Source of the DNA: JAIVJM01 sp963816985
Lineage (GTDB): Bacteria > Acidobacteriota > Blastocatellia > Pyrinomonadales > Pyrinomonadaceae
Direction: 5' to 3'
Assembly: GCA_963816985.1 (NCBI GenBank)
Contig: CAWFMF010000004.1
Coordinates: 310,001 to 374,000, forward strand
DNA length: 64,000 nucleotides
In this document: positions 53,170-61,098 of the stretch, piece by piece
How positions within the stretch are numbered: position 1 is the stretch's first letter
Layout of the letters: the number at the start of each line of letters is the position of its first letter
Notes under the pieces: generated by a model
Told to the model about the DNA's origin: nothing
Databases searched by the model: none
The model's input: only the letters and a program-made list of their open reading frames with translations
Program-made: the position numbers and the translations under genes

Positions 53170-53643
53170 TTATTTCTTCGACGTGCTGGAGCGCGTGCGG
53201 ACCAACGTCTTGAGTTCGTGCATGAACTCGGTCACGTCCTCGAATTCGAGATAGACGGAGGCGAAGCGCACGTAGGCCACTTTGTCCAGCTCCTTCAGGC
53301 GGCGCATGATCATCTCGCCGACTTTGGTCGTCGGGCGCTCGCGCTCCGCCGACTCCTGCACGTACTTCTCGATGGAGTTGACGATGCTGTCGAGCTTGGT
53401 GGCCGGGATGGGCCGCTTCTCGCATGCGCGCAAAAGGCCCGCCATCACCTTGTTGCGGTCGAAGGGCTCGCGCCGCCCGTCTTTCTTGACGACCATGTAG
53501 GGGATTTCGTCAATCCGCTCGTAGGACGTGAAGCGCCGCTCGCAGCGCAGGCACTCGCGCCGCCGACGGATCGCGTCGCCCTCGCGCGACTCGCGCGAGT
53601 CCACGACTTTGTCTTCGATGAAACCGCAGAACGGACATTTCAT
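53170..53643 (-). CDS. nrdR: transcriptional repressor NrdR
   Basis: 157 residues. The zinc ribbon is MKCPFCGFIEDKVVDSRES with the second Cys pair in CLRCERRFTSYERI. An ATP-cone follows (VVKKDGRREPFDRNKVMAGL). NrdR senses ATP and dATP and represses ribonucleotide reductase genes by binding NrdR boxes. The length is normal. The nucleotide-pool link to dcd and dut elsewhere in the window is probably coincidental, since those belong to the island or its target. Confidence 0.95.
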   Translation of the reverse strand: MKCPFCGFIEDKVVDSRESREGDAIRRRRECLRCERRFTSYERIDEIPYMVVKKDGRREPFDRNKVMAGLLRACEKRPIPATKLDSIVNSIEKYVQESAERERPTTKVGEMIMRRLKELDKVAYVRFASVYLEFEDVTEFMHELKTLVRTRSSTSKK

Positions 53644-53741
53644 AAGCTGTGAGTCTCAGGCCGTTTTTTAGTCTCGTCAGGTCAAAGTTTGACCGAAGGA
53701 TGTTCCGCTCCCACTCCCCTTGCTCGCCGCCGTCGAGAATT

Positions 53742-54845
53742 TCATGCACGCGCCGCGCGCGGCGGCGTCTCGCCCGTCCCGCGCGGCTCTTCTTTAGACG
53801 GACTCGAAGCTTCTTCGGCTTCCCTCTCGTCGCGCGCGGCGAGGTCTCGCAGGCGGGCGAGGCCGACGCCGCTCCGCAGGAAGTAGTAGACGCCGAAGAA
53901 GAGGGCCGAGCCGAAGACCACCAGATGCAGGACGATGGTCGCCGCCTTCGCCTCCGACTCGGCGACGCCGAGGAAGGCCGTCAGCCCGTAGGCCGTCGCC
54001 GCGTGATACGTCCCGGCCCCGCCGCCCGGCGTCGGCACGAGCGACCCGACCAGCGACCAACCCAACACGAAGACCGTCTCGCTCACGCCGAGCGGGAAGC
54101 CGAAGGCCCGCAGCACCAGCATGTTCGCGAGCGTAATCGCCGCCCACAGGGCCGCCGTCCACCCGACCGTCACCACCAGCTCGCGCGCGTCCGTCAAGAC
54201 GCCGAGCGTCCGCGCCAACTGCTCGAAGAGACCCGTCACCGCCCGTCCCGCGCGGTTGATGACGCGCGGCAGACGCTCAAGCCTCTTGTTCAACCAACTC
54301 GTCACCGCGCCCGCGTGCCGCCTGAACCAGACGAGCAGGCCGACGCCGACCAACGCTCCCACCAGCAGAACGAGCCCCGCCTCGCGGACGCGAGCGTAAA
54401 TGCCCGCGTCAACTCCCGGCAGCCGAAGCACCAGCAAATTCGCCGCGAAGAGGATGACGACGGCGACGATGTCGTAGATGCGCTCGACGGCGATAGTGAC
54501 GAAGGCCGCGCCGGGCTTGACCTCCGGGTCGCGCAGCGGCAGGAAGGCGGGCCGAACCACTTCGCCCGCCCGGCCCGCCAGAAAAATCGCGCTGAAGCCG
54601 ACGGTCGTGGCGGCGAAAGCCTCGCGCAGCGAAGCGCGCGGCGCGAGCGGCTTGAGCAGTGCGCGCCAGCGGAAGGCGCGAATCAGGTACGTCGTCCAGA
54701 TGATGAAGACGGCCACGGCGATCAGCCGCCAGTCGGCCCGCCTTAAAGCCCCGGCGGCCTCAGCCCAGTCGAGGTTCCACACGAACCACAGCAAAACGAG
54801 CGCCGCGAGGAGGCAGAGGACGATGAATTTCAGGTATTTACGCAA
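53742..54845 (-). CDS. flippase-like integral membrane protein (LPG synthase TM / UPF0104 type)
   Basis: 367 residues with about eight hydrophobic segments. LVPTPGGGAGTYHAATAYG and AGRAGEVVRPAFL are the usual motifs of this family, which includes the membrane part of lysylphosphatidylglycerol synthase and AglD-type proteins thought to move lipids or glycolipids. The C-terminal tail is charged and cytoplasmic. It lies 98 bp upstream of nrdR on the same strand. Confidence 0.82.
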   Translation of the reverse strand: MRKYLKFIVLCLLAALVLLWFVWNLDWAEAAGALRRADWRLIAVAVFIIWTTYLIRAFRWRALLKPLAPRASLREAFAATTVGFSAIFLAGRAGEVVRPAFLPLRDPEVKPGAAFVTIAVERIYDIVAVVILFAANLLVLRLPGVDAGIYARVREAGLVLLVGALVGVGLLVWFRRHAGAVTSWLNKRLERLPRVINRAGRAVTGLFEQLARTLGVLTDARELVVTVGWTAALWAAITLANMLVLRAFGFPLGVSETVFVLGWSLVGSLVPTPGGGAGTYHAATAYGLTAFLGVAESEAKAATIVLHLVVFGSALFFGVYYFLRSGVGLARLRDLAARDEREAEEASSPSKEEPRGTGETPPRAARA

Positions 54846-55160
54846 GCGGTAAAAGTTCCGTGGCGAGAAATCACGTCAGCATCCGGGCAGGCTCCCGCCC
54901 GGAATTTGACTTCGTAAGCCTGTCGCCACAAGATATAGTGTCACACAGAGTAGGCTATAATAATCATTGCGGGGGCGCAAGGCGCGGGGCTCGGCGGCGC
55001 GGAGCGGTCGGAAGGCCGCGCCGGGGCCGGCGTGGAACCGCCCCGAAGCAGAGGGAACTTTCCCCCTTCGACGGTCGTAATGCCGCTTGGAAAAAGGGTT
55101 TCGACCACCCACGCGGGTCGCTCGGAGGGGCTGCGGAGGGATTTCGAGAAGGGACGCGAG

Positions 55161-55763
55161 GTGGGAGTAGCAAAGGCGGTGACTGTCGGCGAAGGGGCTG
55201 AATTGGTCAGGAGGTGTCGCGCGGGAGACGGCGCGGCGTGGGAAGAGATTGTCTCGACCTACTCGCGGCGCATTTACAATCTCGCCTACCGCTTCACTTC
55301 CCGCACCGACGCCGCCGAGGATTTGACGCAAGAAGTTTTCGTCCGCGTCTATCGCTCGCTCGCCCAGTACGACCCGAAGCAGGGCGACTTGCAAAACTGG
55401 TTGATGCGCCTCGCGCGTAATTTGATAATTGACGACTACCGCCGCCGCCAGCGCGCGCCGCAGGACACGCAGGCCGAAGACCTCGAAGGCCACACCTACC
55501 ACCTGCGCGCTTCGGGCGGGACGCCGCAGAGAGAGATGGAGCGGCGCGAACTCGGCGAGCAGGTGCAGGCCGCGATTGACAAGCTGCCGCACGACCTCCG
55601 CACCTGCGTCATCCTCCGCGACATCGAGGAGCTGAGCTATCAGGAGATCGTTGACCATTTGAAGATACCGGAAGGCACGGTCAAGTCGAGGATCAATCGC
55701 GGGCGCATCGAGCTGGCGAAAATCCTCCGAAGGATGCGGGTCGTCGCGATGAGCGACGTTTAG
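55161..55763 (+). CDS. ECF RNA polymerase sigma factor (second pair)
   Basis: 200 residues from GTG 55161, which follows AAGGGA; an ATG at 55080 or GTG at 55032 in the same frame would give longer forms. Region 2 is WEEIVSTYSRRIYNLAYRFT with AAEDLTQEVFVRVYRSL, and region 4 is LPHDLRTCVILRDIEELSYQ with LKIPEGTVKSRINRGRIEL. It precedes a double zf-HC2 anti-sigma gene by 94 bp. A TATAAT (54956-54961) upstream is a possible -10 element for a long leader; no good -35 is seen. Confidence 0.85.
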   Translation: MGVAKAVTVGEGAELVRRCRAGDGAAWEEIVSTYSRRIYNLAYRFTSRTDAAEDLTQEVFVRVYRSLAQYDPKQGDLQNWLMRLARNLIIDDYRRRQRAPQDTQAEDLEGHTYHLRASGGTPQREMERRELGEQVQAAIDKLPHDLRTCVILRDIEELSYQEIVDHLKIPEGTVKSRINRGRIELAKILRRMRVVAMSDV

Positions 55764-55857
55764 CCGGGGCGGCGCGAGAGACGGATTGTGGGGGTCGGGG
55801 GTAGCCTCCTTCGTTCTTGAAATTTTTGAGGAGTAGAAGGGTGAAACGAGATTAGAC

Positions 55858-56673
55858 ATGCTGTGCAGAGAGTTTGAAGATCGGCTGACGGACTACATGG
55901 ACGGCGCGCTCGAAGGCGACGCCGGGCGTGGCTTTTCGGAGCACGCGATGCGCTGCCCGCTCTGCCACGAGCTTTTGGACGAAGTTAAAAGCGCGCTCGC
56001 AGAGTGCCGCGCCTCCGCCCCGCCGCCGCCCTCGCCGGGGCTCGAAGCGCGCATCATCCAGAAGACCGCGCCCGAATCCTTGATGTCTTGCGAGGAGTTC
56101 GAGGAGCACCTGACGGACTACCTCGACGGCTTCCTGCCCGCCTCGCTCTATCACCGCTGGGAGCGGCACGCCGCGCTCTGCGAGAGCTGCACGGAGCTGC
56201 CCGGACAGGTCGTTCGCTCCATCGGCGCTTGCTACTCCTACATCAGCGAAGAGCAGCCCGTCCCCGCCGGACTGCACGAGCGCATCCTGCAAGCCACGCT
56301 CGGCACGACCGAGGCGGAGATGGTGAAAGCGCCTTTCGCCGCACGCGTCGCCGAGTGGCTGCGCGGCTGGCTCGACGTGGTCGTCTCGCCGCAACTGGCG
56401 ACCGTCGCGACGATGATTTTGCTCGCAGTCCTCGTCGGCACGAGCACGGTCTCGGAGGACGGCTCCATCAGCGGCATGTACCGGGCCGGGATTAACGTCG
56501 CCAAGAAGACCTACACGCACGGCGCGGAGCGCGCCGACGACTTGCGGCGCGTCACCGAAGGGCTCGTCAACGCGCCCGCCGAGAGCGGCGCGACCGAGCT
56601 TAAGGCCGACCAGCCCGCGCAGGACGCGGCCCCCGCCGAGGCGCAGCCGCAGTCCGAGCAGGAGAAGCGTTAA
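55858..56673 (+). CDS. membrane-anchored anti-sigma factor with two zinc-finger domains
   Basis: 271 residues. Two HC2-type domains stand in tandem: CREFEDRLTDYMDGALEGD with HAMRCPLC, and CEEFEEHLTDYLDGFLP with HAALCESC. One membrane segment follows (VATMILLAVLVGTSTVSEDG preceded by hydrophobic residues). The C-terminal tail is Ala/Pro/Gln-rich and extracytoplasmic. Two sigma-binding modules in one protein are unusual, and may arise from duplication. The partner is the sigma gene at 55161-55763. Confidence 0.82.
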   Translation: MLCREFEDRLTDYMDGALEGDAGRGFSEHAMRCPLCHELLDEVKSALAECRASAPPPPSPGLEARIIQKTAPESLMSCEEFEEHLTDYLDGFLPASLYHRWERHAALCESCTELPGQVVRSIGACYSYISEEQPVPAGLHERILQATLGTTEAEMVKAPFAARVAEWLRGWLDVVVSPQLATVATMILLAVLVGTSTVSEDGSISGMYRAGINVAKKTYTHGAERADDLRRVTEGLVNAPAESGATELKADQPAQDAAPAEAQPQSEQEKR

Positions 56674-56709
56674 GGTGGGCGGCGCGAGCGCAAGGGGGTT
56701 TTCAGTTTA

Positions 56710-57510
56710 GTGAACGGCTTGATGAACTGCGCATACCACATGACGAACCGGGCGGTTGTCCAGTGCAGCCGCTGCTCGCGGCCACTGTGCCCGGCCTGCG
56801 ACCACCGCATTCGGGGCTTCCCCTACTGCCAGGACTGCATCGTCGCGGGCGTCGAAGTGCTGCAACAGCAGCAGTCGCGCTCGGCGAGCGTGCCTCAAGC
56901 CGTGCGCCGCAAGACTTCCGCCTTCGTCGCTTTGCTGCTCTCGCTCATCGTCCCCGGACTCGGCGCGGCCTACAACGGCCAGACCTCGAAGGCGCTCGTC
57001 CACTTCACCATCTTCGCCAGCTTCTTCCAGATGGCGACCGTCACCGACGGCACGGCCTTCTTCGTCCTCGGAGTGGTCGGGACGTGGCTCTTCGCCGCCG
57101 TTGACGCGACGCGCACGGCGCAGCTCATCCGCACGGGATTAGCGCCCGACGCCGAGAGTGACGCCATCGCCCAGCGCCTCTACGGCAACCCGATCGCGTG
57201 GGCCGTGACGTTGATTACGCTCGGCACGGTCTTCCTCCTCCACACGATGTTCGGCGTCCGTCTCCCCGTCCGCGAGTTTCTCCCCATCGTGCTCGTCCTG
57301 CTCGGAGCTTACATGCTCTTCGACTACGTGAGGTCGCACCGCGGCAGGCGCGAGGTCACGGGCTACGACTCGTTGAGCCGCCCGCCCTCGGCCATCGCCC
57401 CGCCGCCCGCGTCCTTCCCTTCGGAGGTCACGCGCTTCGGGACGGGCGAGATCATCACGCAGGTCTCGGCGCGCGAGGGCTCCGTCTGGCCGACCGAGCC
57501 GCGACTGTAA
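56710..57510 (+). CDS. zinc-finger membrane protein (B-box-like) of unknown function
   Basis: 266 residues from GTG 56710 or 262 from ATG 56722 (MNCAYHMTNRAVVQCSRC). The N-terminal zinc site is CSRCSRPLCPACDHRI with YCQDC, as in B-box-type fingers common in acidobacterial and deltaproteobacterial membrane proteins. Four or more hydrophobic segments follow (AFVALLLSLIVPGLGAAYNG and later ones). The Pro-rich tail is cytoplasmic. It is 37 bp after the anti-sigma gene and probably cotranscribed. Confidence 0.72.
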   Translation: MNGLMNCAYHMTNRAVVQCSRCSRPLCPACDHRIRGFPYCQDCIVAGVEVLQQQQSRSASVPQAVRRKTSAFVALLLSLIVPGLGAAYNGQTSKALVHFTIFASFFQMATVTDGTAFFVLGVVGTWLFAAVDATRTAQLIRTGLAPDAESDAIAQRLYGNPIAWAVTLITLGTVFLLHTMFGVRLPVREFLPIVLVLLGAYMLFDYVRSHRGRREVTGYDSLSRPPSAIAPPPASFPSEVTRFGTGEIITQVSAREGSVWPTEPRL

Positions 57511-57647
57511 GGCGGTGTTGATGAAAGTCGGCGTCCGCGAAGCAACCCTCGCCACGCGCCCGTGCTCTTTGTTATGATGCGCTCATCCCGGCGCGCAAAA
57601 GTTTTGAGTGAGGGAGTCGAGGTCGGACAAGGAAGGAGATTTAACTG

Positions 57648-57866
57648 ATGTCATCATTCTTCGTTACGGCGGGCCGGTGGGGCGGAATCGCCACCATCAT
57701 CCTGCTCGTCATCGCGCTGCTCAAGCAGCTCATCGCCTTCGTCGGCTTCATCATGTTCGCCGTCAAGGCCGCGCTCGTCCTCGCCTTCATCGCGCTCATG
57801 CTCATCATCGTCGTCTTGATGCTGCGCACGCGCCGCCAGCGACGCCGCGAGGAAGTAGAGCTTTAA
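57648..57866 (+). CDS. small membrane protein (72 residues), unknown
   Basis: ATG 57648 follows a strong GGAAGGAG site. The protein is two hydrophobic segments (IATIILLVIALLKQLIAFVG and a following Leu/Ile-rich stretch), ending in a basic tail RTRRQRRREEVEL. I do not recognise a family; similar short proteins with such tails are common in acidobacteria. A strong terminator follows at 57902-57942. Confidence 0.65.
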   Translation: MSSFFVTAGRWGGIATIILLVIALLKQLIAFVGFIMFAVKAALVLAFIALMLIIVVLMLRTRRQRRREEVEL

Positions 57867-57901
57867 GCGAACGCCCCGCGAACGATATTTAGAGCACCGA
57901 C

Positions 57902-57942
57902 GCCCGCCGTCTGCCAAGCGAAACGCAGACGGCGGGCCTTTT
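57902..57942 (+). terminator. intrinsic terminator
   Basis: A 13-bp perfect stem (57902-57914 with 57925-57937) and a 10-nt loop are followed by CTTTTC. It lies 36 bp after the small membrane protein gene and ends the plus-strand transcript. Confidence 0.82.
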
Positions 57943-57951
57943 CATATCCGT

Positions 57952-58160
57952 AAGCCCCTGTGAAGGGGCGGAAGAACTTAGCCCACGGCGCGAGCCGTGG
58001 GAATGACGTGGCGACAATTTTTGAGAGCCCCTGAAAGGGGCGAAAGACATCGGGCGTCGAATGTCTTTCGCCCCTTTCAGGGGCTCTTACATTTTTTATC
58101 CTGCGTGTTCCCACGGCTCGCGCCGTGGGCTAAGTTCTTCCGCCCCCTCCGGGGGCTCGT
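57952..58160. repeat. nested palindromic repeat block (REP-like)
   Basis: The outer arms 57970-58003 and 58108-58141 are a perfect 34-bp inverted repeat, each containing its own CCCACGG/CCGTGGG hairpin. Between them 58024-58087 is a second perfect palindrome with a stem of about 27 bp and a 10-nt loop. Further short GGGGC/GCCCC hairpins stand at the outer edges. No coding sequence overlaps. The rest of 58161-58528 shows nothing I can name apart from the upstream region of the next gene. Confidence 0.8.
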
Positions 58161-58528
58161 TACACAGAGGCCGCGCACGCGCCACGTCCGGACGCGCACG
58201 CGGCCACGGCGGCACTGTCCGCTCATCCTAAAGCGGACGTGCTCAGGGATGCGCCTTCCTTGTGCGCGCCCCTGTCTCTAGTCAACGACTAAAATGCCCA
58301 TTTACGTGAGGACTCCTGTGATATATTCCGCGCGGTCTTTCTTTGAAAACCCTGCGACGGTCATGCGTAGCTCACGCCTCAGCCTCATGGACGAGTAATG
58401 AGCATCGCCGTTGAGCAAGGAAGGTTCCTACTCACGGCGAATCAGTTGCGCAATCGGATTGTATGCTGTCATCAGCATAAAAGCAAGCTCTGTTGTCCGC
58501 TTAATGCTCTGTCGGGAGGTGACTCCTG

Positions 58529-58843
58529 ATGGGGAATGCGCGCCAGAGGGCGGAGCGCCTAGCGGGAAAACTGTTACAGGTGAGACTCGCGCTTGGCGTT
58601 TCGCAACCAGTGATGCTCAGACGCTTAGGCGCTGAGGATATGGTTCTTTACAACAGGATTTCCGAGTACGAGTTAGGAAAACGCGAACCTCCCTTGCCGA
58701 TTCTCCTCCGATACGCCCGCGTGGCGGGTGTGCCGATGGAAGTTCTCGTTGATGACGAGTTAGACTTACCGGAAAAGCTCCCCGGCTCGACTAACCACGA
58801 AGAAATCCGCCGCAAATTCTCCCCGCGCCGCCGCCGACAGTAA
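58529..58843 (+). CDS. XRE-family helix-turn-helix regulator (chromosomal copy)
   Basis: 104 residues, Cro/C1-type domain: LLQVRLALGVSQPVMLRRLG then ISEYELGKREPPLPILLRYA. It is homologous over its full length to the island gene at 30220-30537, and both share the same type of start region (CGGGAGGT before ATGGG). It stands alone; a 21-bp tandem repeat array begins 55 bp after its stop and could be its target or unrelated. The tail is basic (RRKFSPRRRRQ). Confidence 0.85.
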   Translation: MGNARQRAERLAGKLLQVRLALGVSQPVMLRRLGAEDMVLYNRISEYELGKREPPLPILLRYARVAGVPMEVLVDDELDLPEKLPGSTNHEEIRRKFSPRRRRQ

Positions 58844-58897
58844 CTAAGCGGCGCGCATTAACCCGTTATCCCGCATCATTACGAGACAAGCAGGCGT

Positions 58898-59156
58898 GAT
58901 TAGGCTCTGAGCACGCGTGCTCAGAGCCTAATCACACGCGCGAAGGTTCTGAGCACGCGTGCTCAGAACCTTCGCGCGTGTGTTAAGAACCTTCGCGCAG
59001 GTGCTAAGGCTCTTAGCGCGTGCGCTAAGAACGTAAGCACGCATGCTAAGAACCTTAGCGTCAGTGCTAAGAACCTTAGCGCGCGTGCTTACGACGTAAT
59101 CATTGATGCTCAGAACCTACGCACACGTGCTCAGAGCCTAAGCGCGCGTGCTTATT
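58898..59156. repeat. tandem array of a 21-bp repeat starting with two perfect palindromes
   Basis: About twelve units follow the consensus TAAGAACCTTAGCGCGCGTGC with substitutions but a strict 21-bp period. The first part forms two adjacent perfect palindromes, 58898-58933 (36 bp) and 58934-58981 (48 bp), both centred on GCACGCGTGC. One frame through the array is open and would encode heptapeptides such as AKNLSAR, but there is no start codon or ribosome site, so I treat it as noncoding. The rest of the gap to 59504 contains no other feature I can support. Confidence 0.85.
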
Positions 59157-59504
59157 AAATGAGCGCGGCGTCTTATGTCATAAGATGGCGTGCGTAAGAC
59201 GTGAGCGCGTTTCGGGTGGGATGACGCGGGGCGCGGACTACCTGCCGGTTGCAATCTCATGTTTCGTGTGCTAGGGTTCAGCCCCTTGTGCAGCGCCAAT
59301 AGCGTTCCCGTCTCCGCTTTATCATCACGGATGGGTCTCGGCCAGCACTCTTCAGGAAGGGTCTCGCACTAAGTCAGAACCCGGACAATTGTAGTTTTCG
59401 CACTCGTCGCCTTCTTTCGGCAGACAGTGCCTTTCGCGTTCATCCGCGCGCCGCCCTCCCCAGAGTACGACGGCGCGGACGGGACGCCCAAGGAGCACAC
59501 TCCG

Positions 59505-60368
59505 ATGAACAGAGACGAGCGTTTTTACGCTTTCATCGTCGCCCAGACCACGCGTTCACGCTCCCGCATCCGTCGTTTTTCCGTCCGCAAAAGCTGGCTC
59601 AAAGTGTCGGCGGTCGCGGCCTCGGTCGTCCTCTGCGCCGCCTTCTACGGCGTCTACGGGCTGACGCAGCAGGCCATGCACCTGCGCATCGAGCAGGAGA
59701 ACGACCGCCTCCGCATGGAGAACGAGCGCCAGCGCCATCAGCTTAAACAACTTGAGAATCGCGTGGACGCCATCGAGGACGACGCGCGTCGCCTCACCGA
59801 AAGGTCGGGCGTCGCGCCCGAAGCGGAAGAGGGCACGGACCCGCACGGCGCGGGCGGCCCGCTCTTCGAGCTGGACGAGGCCGCCATCGCCGTCATCGAG
59901 GCGCGGGCCGCGCACCTCGAAGCAGACCTCAGGGTTTACGAGGCGGCGTTGCGCGTGCGCGAAGAGCAGGCGCGCATTCCTTCCATCTGGCCGGTCATCG
60001 GCGGCGAAGTGACCGACGGCTACGGCGTGCGCGGGAACCCCTTCGGCGGCGGCTCCGCCGAGTTTCATTCGGGGCAGGACATCGCCGCCCCGCGCGGGAC
60101 GCCCGTGCTCGCGTCTGCCGACGGCGTGGTGACACTCGCCGGGTCGCAGAGCGGCTACGGGCAGGTCGTCATGATTGACCACGGCAACGGCCTGACGACG
60201 CGTTACGGCCACCTCTCGAAAATAGAGGCGACGCTCGGACAGGAGATGAAGCGCGGCGAGTTGCTCGGCGAGGTCGGCTCGACGGGTCGCTCGACGGGGC
60301 CGCACCTCCACTACGAGGTGCGCATCAACGACGTGGCCGTGAGCCCGCGCCACTACCTGCCGGAATAG
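59505..60368 (+). CDS. M23-family (LytM) peptidase with coiled coil, membrane-anchored
   Basis: 287 residues from ATG 59505 after AAGGAG. An N-terminal membrane anchor (VSAVAASVVLCAAFYGVYGL) is followed by a coiled coil (LRIEQENDRLRMENERQRHQ onward). The LytM domain then has GYGVRGNPF, EFHSGQDIAAPRGTPVLAS with the first His and Asp zinc ligands, and HLHYEV with the His-x-His. It cleaves peptidoglycan cross-bridges or, like EnvC/NlpD, activates amidases; the zinc residues are intact, which favours real peptidase activity. Confidence 0.88.
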   Translation: MNRDERFYAFIVAQTTRSRSRIRRFSVRKSWLKVSAVAASVVLCAAFYGVYGLTQQAMHLRIEQENDRLRMENERQRHQLKQLENRVDAIEDDARRLTERSGVAPEAEEGTDPHGAGGPLFELDEAAIAVIEARAAHLEADLRVYEAALRVREEQARIPSIWPVIGGEVTDGYGVRGNPFGGGSAEFHSGQDIAAPRGTPVLASADGVVTLAGSQSGYGQVVMIDHGNGLTTRYGHLSKIEATLGQEMKRGELLGEVGSTGRSTGPHLHYEVRINDVAVSPRHYLPE

Positions 60369-60402
60369 ACGGATTCTCTTACATGCGGCGTGAACTTTGT
60401 GC

Positions 60403-60431
60403 TTGACACTTTTTTGGCTTTCGCTTAGTAT
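60403..60431 (+). promoter_or_regulatory. strong sigma-70-type promoter
   Basis: A consensus TTGACA (60403-60408) is followed after 17 bp by TAGTAT (60426-60431). Transcription should start near 60438. It is about 290 bp upstream of the cold-shock gene, so it produces either a long leader or a separate small RNA. Confidence 0.75.
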
Positions 60432-60437
60432 GCGCCG

Positions 60438-60597
60438 TCGTTTGAAGCCGGGGCAAGACTTAACCTCGCTCCCCTGTTAGGTTTAAGCACTACAACAGCA
60501 ATGAAGTTAGAGTGGTCCCCTGTCTGTCCGTGAGTGGTGTGTCTCGAAGGCGCGAGCAAGCAAGCGCCGCAGGCCATCAGTCGCGGGCTGTTTTTTT
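60438..60597 (+). ncRNA. candidate small RNA or long structured leader of the cold-shock gene
   Basis: From the expected transcription start to a terminator-like end there are about 160 nt without a reading frame. An internal stem pairs CTTAACCT with AGGTTTAAG (one bulge), and another CTCG with CGAG. The 3' end is CAGGCC (60570-60575) paired imperfectly with GGGCTG (60585-60590) and a run of seven T (60591-60597). The size recalls 6S RNA, but I do not see its conserved central bubble, so no name is given. If the end is leaky it would serve as an attenuator for the gene at 60727. Confidence 0.45.
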
Positions 60598-60726
60598 GTC
60601 TCGGAGTTTTTGGCGCGCCGCCCCGTTCGGAAGGCTGCGCACCGGCTCGTAAAAGTCAACACGGGTGAGCGAGACCCTCAGATGTTTCCCGCCCCTTTGC
60701 CGAATCGTTAGGAGGATTCGTTAGCT

Positions 60727-60933
60727 ATGCCTAGAATTACCGGTAAGGTCAAGTGGTTCAACAACGCGAAGGGCTACGGCTTCATCGAGCAGCCCGGCTC
60801 TTCGGACATCTTCGTTCACTACAGCGCCATCCAGGGCGACGGCTTCAAGACGCTCGAAGAGGGTCAGGAAGTCGAGTTCGAGGTCACGCAGGGGCCGAAG
60901 GGGCCGCAGGCTGAAAAAGTGATCAAGATGTAA
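60727..60933 (+). CDS. cold-shock domain protein
   Basis: 68 residues, a single cold-shock domain with the RNA-binding motifs GKVKWFNNAKGYGFIEQ (RNP1 at KGYGFIE) and DIFVHYSAI (RNP2). It binds single-stranded RNA and DNA and melts mRNA structure. GGAGG lies 13 bp before ATG 60727. It has its own transcription unit, ended by the hairpin at 61023-61078. Whether it is cold-induced cannot be told, though a long leader would fit. Confidence 0.95.
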   Translation: MPRITGKVKWFNNAKGYGFIEQPGSSDIFVHYSAIQGDGFKTLEEGQEVEFEVTQGPKGPQAEKVIKM

Positions 60934-61022
60934 TCTCCCCACCTCAGACGCTTTCGTTTGAAGGCCACTAGACCGCTTCCGGTTTTCTCAGAAGAGCCGG
61001 TAAGCGCAAGACGGAAAGCAGT

Positions 61023-61078
61023 AAGCGGAGAGGGCAGTCAAGACGTTTCGACGTTTCGACTGCCCTCTCCGCTTTTCT
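61023..61078. terminator. bidirectional intrinsic terminator
   Basis: A 17-bp perfect stem (61023-61039 with 61058-61074) with an 18-nt loop, followed on the plus strand by TTTTC. It lies between the converging cold-shock gene and the gene at 61099-61743. Confidence 0.8.
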
Positions 61079-61098
61079 ACTGTCTCACCGCTCGGCTT

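Noticed and set aside
48060..54746. Long plus-strand open frames opposite the transglycosylase, lon, hsp20 and flippase-like genes
   Set aside because: They are G+C-driven antisense frames of real minus-strand genes, rich in Arg and without recognisable domains.
58898..59156. The 21-bp array as a CRISPR or as a repeat-protein gene
   Set aside because: Units are contiguous with no spacers, and the open frame has no start codon or ribosome site.
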